This document shows, one piece after another, positions 8,701 to 17,019 of a stretch of 64,000 nucleotides of DNA. Source of the stretch: Ketobacter sp. MCCC 1A13808. Its GTDB lineage: Bacteria > Pseudomonadota > Gammaproteobacteria > Pseudomonadales > Ketobacteraceae. The stretch spans positions 1-64,000 of the forward strand of contig NZ_VRKW01000005.1 in NCBI RefSeq assembly GCF_009746715.1. The letters are read 5' to 3'. The notes beneath the pieces are model-generated. The model had not been told where the DNA came from, searched no databases, and was given only the letters and a program-made list of their open reading frames with translations. Position 1 is the stretch's first letter. The number at the start of each line of letters is the position of its first letter. The translations under genes and the position numbers were made by a program.

Positions 8701-10779
8701 AAATTCCACGGTCACTTCCGCTTCCGGGCTGCTTTCCAGTTCTAATAATTGATAGGCATCACCGATGGGTGCGATCACGCCTTCGCTCATGGCAGAGCGC
8801 AAGTGTTCAGCGATAATATTGTGTTTTTGTTCCGATACCACGGCCAGATCCCGCAGCCGAAAGCGGTTCCCGATACACGCGGCCAACTGCATTAATTGCA
8901 GGCTTTCCGGTTGCAGCTGACGAAGTTTATCTTTCATCAGTTCAACAACGTTATCGGTCATCTGCTGTGTACGGATTTTTTCAATATCCCATTGCCAGCA
9001 ACGCTTCTCGAGGGAATAGGCAATTAACTTCTGTTTGTTCAAATCTTTTAGAAATTCTTCGGTGAAAAATGGATTACCAGCGGTTTTTTGTATGACCAGC
9101 CCTGCCAGCCCGGCCACTTCGGTGGGGTTGCTGGTCAGGGTATCCGCCAGCAAATCGATCAGATTGATCTGGCTTAGTGATTGAAGCTGGATTTCATCGA
9201 TAGGCACCCCGTGTTCGGTGATGCTCTTGATACAAAGCAGTAGCGGGTGACCGGGGGAAACTTCATTATCCCGGTAGGCGCCGATGATCAATAGATGAGT
9301 GGCACCTGAATCGGGGTGGGTGAGCATTTCAAGCAAATTCAGGCTGGCGCTGTCTGCCCATTGCAGGTCGTCCAAAAATATCACCAAGGGGTGCAATGGC
9401 CGGGCAAAGACTTTTATAAAATTAAGAAACAGGCGGTTAAAGCGTTGTTCCGCTTCCACGGGTGGTAACTGCGGAACCGGCGCTTGCGGGCCGATAATAA
9501 ATTCAAGTTCGCGCAGTATTTCTGTAATGAGCTGCCCATTGGGACCCACCGCAGTCAGAATATCCTGCTTCCAGGTGAGCAGCCGTTCTTCGCTCTCAGT
9601 GAGTAGTTGACGCATCATGTCGCGCAACGCGGTCAATACGGCGCTATAGGGAATATTGCGATGTAATTGATCGAATTTGCCACTGATAAAGTAGCCCCGC
9701 CGCTCAGTAATGGGTTTATAGAGTTCCCGGATCAGACAGGTTTTGCCAATACCGGAATAGCCGGACACCAGGGTAATTTCATTCACGCCCTGTGTGATCC
9801 GGTCGAAGGTACTGAGGAGGCGTACTATTTCCTGTTCGCGGCCGTACAGCTTTTGCGGAACTTGAAAATGCTGGGGGATTTCTTCGCTCCCCAAATCAAA
9901 ATGTTCAATATGTCCCTTACTCTGCAATTGATTCAGGCAGCGTCGAAGATCCGCTTCAATTCCCTTGGCACTTTGATAGCGATCTTCTGCCATCTTCGCC
10001 ATCAGCTTCATTACGATATCAGATACCAGCTGAGGGATTTTCGGGTTCACGATATGAGGGGGTTGTGGCTGTTTGGCAATGTGGCTGTGAAACCACTCTA
10101 TCGGCTCGAATACCGTAAAGGGGAGTTTTCCGGTGAGCAATTCATATAACGTGACCCCGAAAGAATAAAAGTCACTACGGTAATCGATCGAACGATTCAT
10201 ACGCCCGGTTTGTTCCGGTGACACATAAGGCAGGCTGGCCTCAACAATATGAGGGTTGACGATCGCGGCTTGTTCCCGGGTGAGGGAACTCGAAATGCCA
10301 AAGTCGATAATTTTCAGTACACCGGTATCGGGGTTGTACACGACGTTGGAGGGGTTGATGTCTTTATGAATGATATTTGCGGCGTGGATTTCGCCCAGGC
10401 CCTGGGCCAGCTGAGCCCCGATGGAAAGTAATTCAGCTAGCTCAAATGAATGGGTGGCCATCAGGTTCAACAGCGAATCGCCACCGAAGTCTTCCAATAC
10501 CACGACCGGCAGGTTGCGGTAGTGCTCTAATGCGTGCATGCGAATGACGGTTGCCGCCAGCAGGTTCCTGCCGATTTCATATTCGTGTTTCAGGCTTGCG
10601 ATGGCTTCCCGGGCTTCGTGTTCGCTACCCAGGCATTTCAGCATTACAGATTCACCATCGGCGAGTCTGCGCGCCCGGTAAACACGAGTCGCATTGCGGG
10701 AACAGATCAGCTTCTCAATGCTGTAACCGGGGATATGTAACGGCTGGATTGGCTCTAGGTCAGTGCCGCTGTGGATCAT
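5785..10779 (-). CDS. Multidomain signalling protein: Ser/Thr kinase, AAA ATPase, GAF, GGDEF
   Basis: A 1664-residue cytoplasmic protein without membrane segments. Residues about 15-290 form a protein kinase domain: K48, catalytic loop HKDINPSN at 138-145 (HKD rather than HRD), DFG at 159-161 and SPEQTGRMNRSIDYRSDFYSFG. The glycine loop is degenerate. A large AAA/STAND-type ATPase follows, with Walker A GYSGIGKT at 340-347 and a FLDDLQWAD Walker B, then helical repeats to about 1270. Next come a GAF domain (about 1295-1450) and a C-terminal GGDEF domain with GGEEM at 1582-1586 and an RASD I-site ten residues earlier, implying a product-inhibited diguanylate cyclase. The kinase-AAA-GAF order is a known sensor type; here the output appears to be cyclic di-GMP. 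Ligand and trigger are unknown. Confidence 0.9.
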   Translation of the reverse strand: MIHSGTDLEPIQPLHIPGYSIEKLICSRNATRVYRARRLADGESVMLKCLGSEHEAREAIASLKHEYEIGRNLLAATVIRMHALEHYRNLPVVVLEDFGGDSLLNLMATHSFELAELLSIGAQLAQGLGEIHAANIIHKDINPSNVVYNPDTGVLKIIDFGISSSLTREQAAIVNPHIVEASLPYVSPEQTGRMNRSIDYRSDFYSFGVTLYELLTGKLPFTVFEPIEWFHSHIAKQPQPPHIVNPKIPQLVSDIVMKLMAKMAEDRYQSAKGIEADLRRCLNQLQSKGHIEHFDLGSEEIPQHFQVPQKLYGREQEIVRLLSTFDRITQGVNEITLVSGYSGIGKTCLIRELYKPITERRGYFISGKFDQLHRNIPYSAVLTALRDMMRQLLTESEERLLTWKQDILTAVGPNGQLITEILRELEFIIGPQAPVPQLPPVEAEQRFNRLFLNFIKVFARPLHPLVIFLDDLQWADSASLNLLEMLTHPDSGATHLLIIGAYRDNEVSPGHPLLLCIKSITEHGVPIDEIQLQSLSQINLIDLLADTLTSNPTEVAGLAGLVIQKTAGNPFFTEEFLKDLNKQKLIAYSLEKRCWQWDIEKIRTQQMTDNVVELMKDKLRQLQPESLQLMQLAACIGNRFRLRDLAVVSEQKHNIIAEHLRSAMSEGVIAPIGDAYQLLELESSPEAEVTVEFAFAHDRIQQAAYSLLDDTSKQITHLKIGRLLQNNLPAHQHEQQLFDITNHLNLGVSFIKDQDERLQLCRLNLKAGQRAKAASAYQAAYLYFASALDLLPLQSWQSEYGLTLELHNEAAEAAYLSKDYDTMDRLLKTGFSSAAGELDKVKLILVQISALIARGRLADAVQLAKPLMSKFGRKHRYPENPGKLHVVIEVFKNLWALRKPDITAMAKAPAMTDPNHIAAHDIGERVGSAVIFIQPDMFAMMALRSVRIQYQFGHCTNSLGSWAVYGMVLASQLNRVDEGHAFGRLSLELANRFQFRPMQTRCMHVFNAMVRHWKEPVQTTIEPLKQTYRMAMENGDFEYAVLAWEISLYNLLDAGYDLLQLKQELQQCHAAVKSLKQGNNLDYVSALLQVCDNLLGLAKNPAVLTGAQYNIEQKRQQHAQIGDKTLISTDHELSIWLRYLFGDIKGALEQADSTAIEDSLVGGFFKTARVYMVDALIRLANVADADSTQKRKLLRQVKRVHTKLKAWAKSCPENYRHKVLIVEAERLRVTGKQYKANTLFDEAIQCSADNGFIQEQALASELCACMHLAAGRITVARPYLIQARDLYARWGAQAKVQNLHQRFPHLLMELRQNEPASPRLGTQTERLDSIDITALMKALKSIADEKIHSRMLEAIIATSVEFAGAQRGLLILRNAEGLYCIEGESSVESTPRVLQSLPIEQGSLPQALVNYVMRTQTSVVIHDAQTKQNEIPGLDLDDYIHQHQVRSVLCLPIVSGSGDSVELIGLLYLENNLATGTFTQERFDTLEIIVMAAAGRLELSRKAAFDGLTGLFNHEYFQNALNQEIESSRTHHRDMGLLLIDIDHFKQFNDTWGHQVGDQVLREVSQLIKSTCRASDLVARYGGEEMVVILPTTSIPRAEEVAERIRSSVANHRVLHEGQQLTVTISIGVSMLQDDIPGKDELIRRADAALYRSKKHGRNQVTVA

Positions 10780-11025
10780 GTCTGAGCTCGAAATAAATCA
10801 GTCCTCGTTAAGTTGTTTTACCGCCTTCTCAAGAGAGCTCCTTTTACTATAGATCAGATCTTTTAATACAGAAGGCTGCCGAGCGCTCAACAGCGGATAT
10901 GAGATAAACGGTCATCAATGCCGGTTAGATTGGCCGTTTAGACAGGCTTTTACACCCCTCAGTCAGTGACTTTAACCGCCGTGAAACCGTACCATCGCAC
11001 CTTACGCAGTAGTTAGAGATGACAA

Positions 11026-12120
11026 ATGATGCCGCTGAAGCCAGCACAGTTAAAAGCCACCCTGAAAAACGTCAGTGAGCGTCTGTTACGCCCGGGAAAC
11101 CTGATCACCGGTGGTAAAACGCCGTCCGACATAGTGTATGAGAATGAGTTAATAAAAGTACTTCACTACCGTCCTGACAGGGCTGCTATTGCTCGGAACA
11201 GTCGATATGCGGTGCCCTTGGTTATCGTGCCACCGCTGGCGATCAATAATTTAATTTATGACTGGTTTCCTGATCGCAGTTTCGTGCGTTTTATGCTGGC
11301 TCAGGGCTTCGATGTCTATCTGGTGGATTGGGGCAGCCCCACCCGCAAGCACGCGCATTACACGCTCAATACCTACGTCAGCCATTTGCTCCCACTGTGC
11401 CTGCAGCACGTGCGTCAGCACTCTGGCCGTCGCGAGCTGACTCTCCATGGCTGGAGTATGGGAGGTGGATTGGCGCTGTGTTACCAGGCGCTGAGTCAGG
11501 ATAAGTTAATCAGAAATATTATTACGATTGGAACGGCCGTAGACGGACACGCTAATGGGCAGATCGGTCGGCAGTATGCGGTGATTAACCGTGGCCTGAA
11601 GAAAATCGGGTTCAATCTGAGCAAGGTGCCCGCACGGTGGGTTTATGCGCCGGCGTGGGCAAACGTGATTGGTTTTAAGTTGTCGGATCCGGTGAGCAGT
11701 GTTCAGGGCTATGTGGATTTGATTCGTAACCTGGATGACCGGGAGTTTATGGCCCGGCACGCCAATCAAAGCGCGTTTATGGATAACCTGGAAGCTTATC
11801 CCGGTGGTGTAATTCGGGATTGGATGTACAGCATCTGGCTGGAAAACGAAGCCGCCCGAGGGTATATCACTCTGGATAATACCCGGGCTTATTTTAAAGA
11901 CGTTGATGCCAATCTGCTCTGCATAGCCGGGAGTAACGATAAGCTGGCGAACCAACATTGCTGTAAGCCTTTAATGAACATGGTGGGCAGTGAGGATAAG
12001 CAGTACCTGCTTTGTGAAGGCGGGCATACCGGCATCGTCAGTGGCAAGCGGGCCCCGGAGCAGATCTGGCCGCAGATATCAGCGTGGCTGGCAAGTCGAT
12101 CGAAACCCTATGCCGGTTAG
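11026..12120 (+). CDS. PhaC-like alpha/beta hydrolase with serine nucleophile
   Basis: A 364-residue protein resembling class III polyhydroxyalkanoate synthase PhaC: VPPLAINNLIYDW near the oxyanion region, the VYLVDWGSP block, and a C terminus with GSNDKLA and GGHTGIVSGKRAPEQIW holding the Asp and His. The nucleophile elbow is GWSMGGG, with Ser144 where PHA synthases carry cysteine. It may therefore be an esterase, lipase or depolymerase-type relative rather than a polymerase (inference). No phaE, phaR or phasin gene is beside it. Two ATGs are adjacent (11026 and 11029); AGAG at 11014-11017 serves either. The next gene, 190 bases on, is a ferritin-like hydrolase with its own leader. Confidence 0.75.
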   Translation: MMPLKPAQLKATLKNVSERLLRPGNLITGGKTPSDIVYENELIKVLHYRPDRAAIARNSRYAVPLVIVPPLAINNLIYDWFPDRSFVRFMLAQGFDVYLVDWGSPTRKHAHYTLNTYVSHLLPLCLQHVRQHSGRRELTLHGWSMGGGLALCYQALSQDKLIRNIITIGTAVDGHANGQIGRQYAVINRGLKKIGFNLSKVPARWVYAPAWANVIGFKLSDPVSSVQGYVDLIRNLDDREFMARHANQSAFMDNLEAYPGGVIRDWMYSIWLENEAARGYITLDNTRAYFKDVDANLLCIAGSNDKLANQHCCKPLMNMVGSEDKQYLLCEGGHTGIVSGKRAPEQIWPQISAWLASRSKPYAG

Positions 12121-12251
12121 GCGCGCCTGGACAAAAAGCGCGAGATAAACGAGTGGTTTGTTACCGAACTCCGGTTTAACATTAGGTTGTAAATTGAACA
12201 TCAATAACACTGCATAATGTTACATAGAACTCGTTAAAAAAAACTGTACCC

Positions 12252-12299
12252 GTTCATTATTTTATATTACATTGGTTGATGTAACATAAAATAATGAAC
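12252..12299 (+). promoter_or_regulatory. Large inverted repeat just upstream of the metal-dependent hydrolase
   Basis: Two 21-base arms (12252-12272 and 12279-12299) are reverse complements with a single mismatch, separated by TGGTTG. The repeat ends 13 bases before the ATG at 12313 and abuts the AGAGGG ribosome binding site at 12301. It could be an operator for a dimeric regulator or, in RNA, a strong hairpin next to the translation start. A partial relative of the arm, TGTTACAT, occurs at about 12218-12225. There is no T-run, so a terminator for the upstream gene is less likely. Confidence 0.6.
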
Positions 12300-12312
12300 C
12301 AGAGGGCAACTT

Positions 12313-13182
12313 ATGACAGCTGCGATTCTCCCAGTACGCCGGAATCTTCAGTTTTATCTACCCCAAAATAAAATAGATAACTGGAACGGAGGCGGTGAAC
12401 ATTGGACCCAGTTCATGAACACACTCTCCATCTTTTTTCCCGCCGGAGAGCGGTTCTTCATGAAGAGCGTGCGCAATTATCGTAACCAGATAATCGATGC
12501 TGAGTTAAAGAAGGCGGTATCTGCCTTTATCGGTCAGGAAGCATTCCACACCCGTGAGCATGAAGAATACAACGAGGCCATGGCGAATGCGGGTATTCCG
12601 GTGAACGAACTGGAAGGCCAGGTGCAGACATTGCTCGATTTTGTCGACGAAAAGCTTCCCAATTCAGTCAAATTAGCGGTCACCGTGTCGCTGGAACATC
12701 TTACTGCGATGTTGGCGGATGTGGTGATGGGCGATGAGCGTTTTATGAAGGATGCCGATCCACACTACAAAGCGTTGTGGCAATGGCATGCGATGGAAGA
12801 AACCGAGCATAAGGGCGTTGCTTATGACGTGTATGAAACCGCGATGGGCAAAGGGCTGAAAGCGTATGCGATACGCACCAGTGTGTTTCTGGCTGCCAAC
12901 GTGATTTTCTGGAGTTTATTCTACCGATACTATTATCTGGTTGTGAAAAGCCGTGGTGAGCATAAAAACATCAAGGGCTGGGCGAAATCTTTCCGCTTGC
13001 AGTTCGGTCGGGGGGGCGTTTTCCCAACGTTGTTCGGCGATTGGTTGAGCTTTTTCAAATTCAGCTTTCACCCTTGGGACATTAATAATGTTGAGGTGCT
13101 GGACGGTGCTGAAGACCTGATGAAACTGGTCGATCAGTTTGCGGAAACAGCGAAACTGAATATCAAACCGAAAGCCGCGTAG
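12313..13182 (+). CDS. Predicted metal-dependent hydrolase (COG3687/PF10118 type)
   Basis: A 289-residue member of the predicted metal-dependent hydrolase family, which has a ferritin-like helical fold (family knowledge). Candidate metal ligands are in the helices QEAFHTREHEEYNE and WHAMEETEHKGVAYDVYE, which supply paired Glu and His residues. A hydrophobic segment (TSVFLAANVIFWSLFYRYYYLVV, about 198-220) suggests membrane association. The biochemical reaction is unknown; homologues are common in lipid- and hydrocarbon-using marine gammaproteobacteria. The start ATG 12313 has AGAGGG at 12301-12306, directly behind a 48-base inverted repeat. A MerR-type regulator gene converges on it from the right. 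Confidence 0.75.
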   Translation: MTAAILPVRRNLQFYLPQNKIDNWNGGGEHWTQFMNTLSIFFPAGERFFMKSVRNYRNQIIDAELKKAVSAFIGQEAFHTREHEEYNEAMANAGIPVNELEGQVQTLLDFVDEKLPNSVKLAVTVSLEHLTAMLADVVMGDERFMKDADPHYKALWQWHAMEETEHKGVAYDVYETAMGKGLKAYAIRTSVFLAANVIFWSLFYRYYYLVVKSRGEHKNIKGWAKSFRLQFGRGGVFPTLFGDWLSFFKFSFHPWDINNVEVLDGAEDLMKLVDQFAETAKLNIKPKAA

Positions 13183-13240
13183 TGTTAAGCTTTACAGCTA
13201 GTGAGTCTAACGCTGGCCTGTAATCCGGTTTGGTTGCTGC

Positions 13241-13269
13241 AGCCTTCGCTATTGTGAATAGCGGGGGCT
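13241..13269. terminator. Possible bidirectional stem-loop between convergent genes
   Basis: CGCTATT (13247-13253), loop GTG, AATAGCG (13257-13263) is extended by AGCC/GGCT at the outside with a small internal bulge. It lies between the ends of the metal-dependent hydrolase and the MerR gene. No T-run follows on either strand, so termination efficiency is doubtful. Confidence 0.4.
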
Positions 13270-13282
13270 GATCAGTTTGATA

Positions 13283-14128
13283 TCATTTACCATCCCGCTC
13301 CCGAGCCAAGCGTTCTATGATCTTTTCCAGCCGGTCCGATAATAATCGGGAGGCCGCATTCTCCATCGCTCGCGCCAATTCGGCATGCACAGCCATTTCT
13401 GCCAATGGTCGCATACGCCATACCAGGTCCGCCAATTTGGGAAATTCTTCCTGCGGAGGCAATTCTTCGGTTTCGTAGTTCGACAGTACGTGATCACCGA
13501 CTAAACGTACTAACTCGTTGGCAACCCGTTCCACGTTGCCTCGCAACATGCGAACAATATCCAGTAACTCCTCCAGTGGAATCCCGGTTGCAACCAACTC
13601 CGCGCCGGCACGTAAGGTGCGCATACTGCGCACGGTGACCATGGTTCCATCCGGCTTCATCAGATCCAGTTCAATGGCCCGTTTCAATGCTTCCGGGGTA
13701 AGGTGGGTACCGAACATGGCCAGCAACTCCGCCATGGGCACCAGCATGGGCTCTTCATCCGTCCAGGGGCTGGTCATGGCGGATTCCAGTCCCATCAGGT
13801 GGCGCAAATCGATGCCGTTTTCCAGCGCGCTGATCAGATCCTTGATACTGGAAAGGGAGTATCCTCGATCCAGTAATCCGGAGATGACCCGTAGTCGCGC
13901 CAGATGGCTGTTGAAATAAAAGCCCTTGCGTCCCCGCAGTTCCGGTGGTGGCAGTAACCCGCGATCCTGGTAGGCGCGAATGTTTCTTGCGGTGGTGTCG
14001 GCGGCCCTGGCCAGTTCATCGATGGTGTACTCTTTGGCTTGGGGCAGTTCGACCGGTTTTTTAGCCGGTGTGCTGAATCCCGGAAGATGTTGAGCAATAA
14101 AGTGCAGCGTTTTATGTGGCAGTTTCAT
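13283..14128 (-). CDS. MerR-family transcriptional regulator
   Basis: A 281-residue protein with a MerR-type winged helix at about 33-100: YTIDELARAADTTARNIRAYQDRGLL then the recognition wing PPPELRGRKGFYF and SHLARLRVISGLLDRGYSLSSIKDLI. It is unusual in having about 30 residues before the DNA-binding domain and a long helical C-terminal half (about 120-281), with no cysteine cluster for metal sensing. An organic or lipid ligand is therefore more likely than a metal (inference). It converges on the metal-dependent hydrolase gene, and its own promoter would lie in 14129-14258, beside the end of the molybdenum enzyme gene. Confidence 0.8.
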   Translation of the reverse strand: MKLPHKTLHFIAQHLPGFSTPAKKPVELPQAKEYTIDELARAADTTARNIRAYQDRGLLPPPELRGRKGFYFNSHLARLRVISGLLDRGYSLSSIKDLISALENGIDLRHLMGLESAMTSPWTDEEPMLVPMAELLAMFGTHLTPEALKRAIELDLMKPDGTMVTVRSMRTLRAGAELVATGIPLEELLDIVRMLRGNVERVANELVRLVGDHVLSNYETEELPPQEEFPKLADLVWRMRPLAEMAVHAELARAMENAASRLLSDRLEKIIERLARERDGK

Positions 14129-14258
14129 TGTATTCCCAGTGCCAGCTGAATCCGTGTTGGTGTCTTATAAGAGGCGTATCGGTATTGTGTCGGTGTCGCA
14201 TTATGCCATATCCGGCGCGAGGCGTTATGGCGGGATTCCCCCTTTCACCTGATTGTGC

Positions 14259-16589
14259 TCAGGGAATCGAAGTGGCGGCGATGCGTTTGTCGTTTATTCG
14301 GACCACATTTTTTTCAATGCGGGTCGTGCTTAAGGTGACCAGTTGCCCGCTGAAAGCAGCGACGCCGGTAACCGCATCGATACTACGGTCGTCGGTTATA
14401 TCATTGATGCTGACACCGGCATTTTGTTGCGCGATTGACAGCTGGCTGCCACTGCGGTGGTGGCCCCAGCCATGGGGAATTGAAATTACCGAAGGCATAA
14501 TATCGTCCGTCAGTTGAGCGGGCAGTTCAATTTCGCCCACGCTGCTACTGACGATCACGGGGTCGCCGTCACGAATGCCCAATCGCTCGCCGTCGGAAAA
14601 GTGGAGCAATGCAGTACAGCGGTTTTTTCCTTTTACCAACCGCTGGCTGTTGTGCATCCAGGAATTATTGCTGCGCAAATGCCGTCGCCCGATCAGGATA
14701 AAGGCGTCCGGGGATAATTTGGTTTTCTGGTCGAGCTGTTGTTGCAGGCGGTTTATCTCCTGCATAAATAATTTCGGGACCAGATTGATGCTCTTGCCCT
14801 GGGTGGCCAAGCGCTCGGGTAAGGCGGGTTGCAATGGACCCAGATCAATACCGTGGGGGTGTTGTTGCAATTTTTTCAGGCTCAGATTGTGCTGTTGCCT
14901 ATGGGTGTGACGACTGTATGGGCTGACGTCCAGAAGCTGGCTCAATCCCGATTCCGGAAAACGCTTGTAGATCAGCTTTACCAGAGCTTTCTGTAGCTCG
15001 GAAAGTTGGTCAGGCGAGGTTCCGTAGGGCCCCAGGCGCAATAACAAATCCAGCATGCCTTCACTGCCCAGTGATTTGATCAGCCGGTATTGCAATTCGC
15101 CGCCGGCCCATTTGAGCGGGGAAAGCGGTTGCAGGCGCCGGGTTAACTCGTTGAATATTTGCCAATCATGGCGGCTGTCCGGCATGGGCTTGTAGAGCGC
15201 GGGGGAGTATTTCGCCGTATTGCGCACGGTGACCATATTTAAGGCCAGGTCGTAATGTCCGTGTTCAAGCGGCCCGGTCGGAGGCAGAATAATGTCCGCA
15301 TGCTGTGTGGTTTCATTGAGGTAAAAATCAATCGAGACCATGAAGTCCAGGTTCCCCAAGGCTTTTTCCACTTTCTTGCCATTGGGTAAGGACAGCACCG
15401 GATTGCCGGCGCAAGTAACCATTGCTCTTATTTGTCCTTTGCCCGGCGTCAACATTTCATCCGCCAGGGTTGCGGCGGGGAATTCGCCACCGAATTCGGG
15501 GTATTTGTGGACGCGGCTGCGTCGCGAGTTAAAACTGCCTCCCTGGCCCAGCAAATTGGCCAATCCGGGCAGATCGACCGCAGGACGGGTAAACATAACC
15601 CCGCCGGGATTATCCAGATTGCCGGTCAGGGCGTTGAATACAGTGATCAGCCAATTGGTGGTGGTACCGAAGGCTTGGGTGGATATCCCCATGCGGCCAT
15701 ACAGGCAGGCACTGTCCGCGTTGGCAAAATCAACCGTCAGCTGACGGATCTCCTTGGTCTTGATACCGGTTGCTTTGGCGACCCGCTGGGGTGTGAATCC
15801 AGCTACCATATTCTTAACAATATTAACGCCTTGCATGTGGCTGCTCAGGTTTGCGGTGTTCACCAGATCCTGCCGGAATAGAGTGTGCAGCATGGCCATC
15901 AGTAATAACGCATCGGTTCCTGGGCGGATAAAATGATGTTGATCAGCAATTTCAGCGGTTTCCGTGCGGCGAGGGTCAATTACCACCAGCTTGCCACCAC
16001 GCTCCTGCAAGGCTTTGACGCGGTTTTTAAAGCCGGGCGCAGTCATCAGGCTGCCATTACTGGCCATGGGGTTGGCGCCCAGGCACACCATCATTTGGGT
16101 CCGGTCTATATCCGGAACAGTGAACAGGGTTTGATTGCCGAACATTTTCAGTGCTACCAGCATCGGCGCCAGTTGGTCCACCGAGGTGGCACTGAACCGG
16201 TTTTGAGTGCCCAGTGCAGACAGAAACGGTTTCAGCGTAAGCATGGAGCCCAGATTGTGAATCGTGGGGTTGCCGATATAAATGCCGACCGCATTTTTGC
16301 CATGCTTGGCTTGCACGTTACGGATTCGCGATGCCACTTCATTTAACGCATTTTCCCAGCTGATCTGTTCCCAGCCCTGTGGGGTTTTCAGCATCGGATA
16401 GTGCAGGCGGTCAGGGTCGTCATGAATATCCTGCAGTGCCACCGCTTTTGGACACATAAACCCTTTGCTGAGTGGATCGCGTTTGTCGCCTTTTATGGAA
16501 ACAATATGACCCTGATCGTGAGTGATCTCGATACCACACATGGCTTCACAGAGGTTGCAGGTGCGTGTGTGTGTTTGGAGATCTGGCAT
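14259..16589 (-). CDS. Molybdopterin oxidoreductase with Fe-S cluster
   Basis: A 776-residue member of the DMSO reductase family. The N terminus binds a [4Fe-4S] cluster through C11, C14, C18 and C46 (TCNLCEAMCG ... GFMCPKA). The catalytic domain follows, with GANPMASNGSLMTAPGF and VVIDPRRTETA, and a C-terminal dinucleotide-binding domain (about 650-770: HLRSNNSWMHNSQRL, VSSSVGEIELPAQL, PHGWGHHRSGSQLS). There is no Tat signal, so it is cytoplasmic. The position that carries Sec, Cys or Ser in relatives appears to fall within SVDQLAP, with D138 a possible ligand (inference from ungapped comparison). No partner subunit is adjacent. The substrate is unknown; annotation as nitrate reductase or formate dehydrogenase would be a guess. 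AAGGAA supports ATG 16589. Confidence 0.85.
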   Translation of the reverse strand: MPDLQTHTRTCNLCEAMCGIEITHDQGHIVSIKGDKRDPLSKGFMCPKAVALQDIHDDPDRLHYPMLKTPQGWEQISWENALNEVASRIRNVQAKHGKNAVGIYIGNPTIHNLGSMLTLKPFLSALGTQNRFSATSVDQLAPMLVALKMFGNQTLFTVPDIDRTQMMVCLGANPMASNGSLMTAPGFKNRVKALQERGGKLVVIDPRRTETAEIADQHHFIRPGTDALLLMAMLHTLFRQDLVNTANLSSHMQGVNIVKNMVAGFTPQRVAKATGIKTKEIRQLTVDFANADSACLYGRMGISTQAFGTTTNWLITVFNALTGNLDNPGGVMFTRPAVDLPGLANLLGQGGSFNSRRSRVHKYPEFGGEFPAATLADEMLTPGKGQIRAMVTCAGNPVLSLPNGKKVEKALGNLDFMVSIDFYLNETTQHADIILPPTGPLEHGHYDLALNMVTVRNTAKYSPALYKPMPDSRHDWQIFNELTRRLQPLSPLKWAGGELQYRLIKSLGSEGMLDLLLRLGPYGTSPDQLSELQKALVKLIYKRFPESGLSQLLDVSPYSRHTHRQQHNLSLKKLQQHPHGIDLGPLQPALPERLATQGKSINLVPKLFMQEINRLQQQLDQKTKLSPDAFILIGRRHLRSNNSWMHNSQRLVKGKNRCTALLHFSDGERLGIRDGDPVIVSSSVGEIELPAQLTDDIMPSVISIPHGWGHHRSGSQLSIAQQNAGVSINDITDDRSIDAVTGVAAFSGQLVTLSTTRIEKNVVRINDKRIAATSIP

Positions 16590-17019
16590 AAGGGTTCCTT
16601 GTGGCGTGAAGGAAATGGGACAAAGACCATAGTACTCTGCGGGTTTTATTCAGAAAAGCCAAGCAGTGGGAAATTGTTATATTTTATTGACGGCCTTCAT
16701 GCAAATCCCAAGCTGATTTGCAACAACTAAATTCATTAGTTTTTAAATATCCAACGGCATCAGCCGGTTAAAAGTTAGTGAACACTCACAAGAATCGTCG
16801 GTGAAAAAAAGGCGTTCAAATATCCAATTCAACCCTTGCCTCCGGCTGATTGGGCAGTCTATTATCAGTGACTCGACTGCCCGATCGCACAAATTGACTT
16901 GCATTCCGTTCTAACTCCTCAGCTATGGTGAAGCGGGCCTCTTTTCGCGATCGGGTAGCTCGATACCCTAGCTGTTCTGGCTGAAGTGATTTCTATCCTG
17001 TTGAAAAATAAGCTGTTAT
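16590..17019. other. Intergenic region of about 430 bases with one short inverted repeat
   Basis: No convincing gene. It must contain the promoter of the molybdenum enzyme (minus strand). GGGCAGTC at 16852-16859 and GACTGCCC at 16875-16882 form an 8-base inverted repeat with a 15-base spacer, and CCGGCTGAT/CATCAGCCGG-like words occur at about 16757-16766 and 16842-16850. These may be fragments of a small repeat element, but nothing identifies one. Confidence 0.4.

Noticed and set aside
16401-16730. Plus-strand frame of 109 codons at the 5' end of the molybdenum enzyme gene
   Set aside because: Most of it lies antisense to the Fe-S domain of a clearly real gene; no ribosome binding site or family features.
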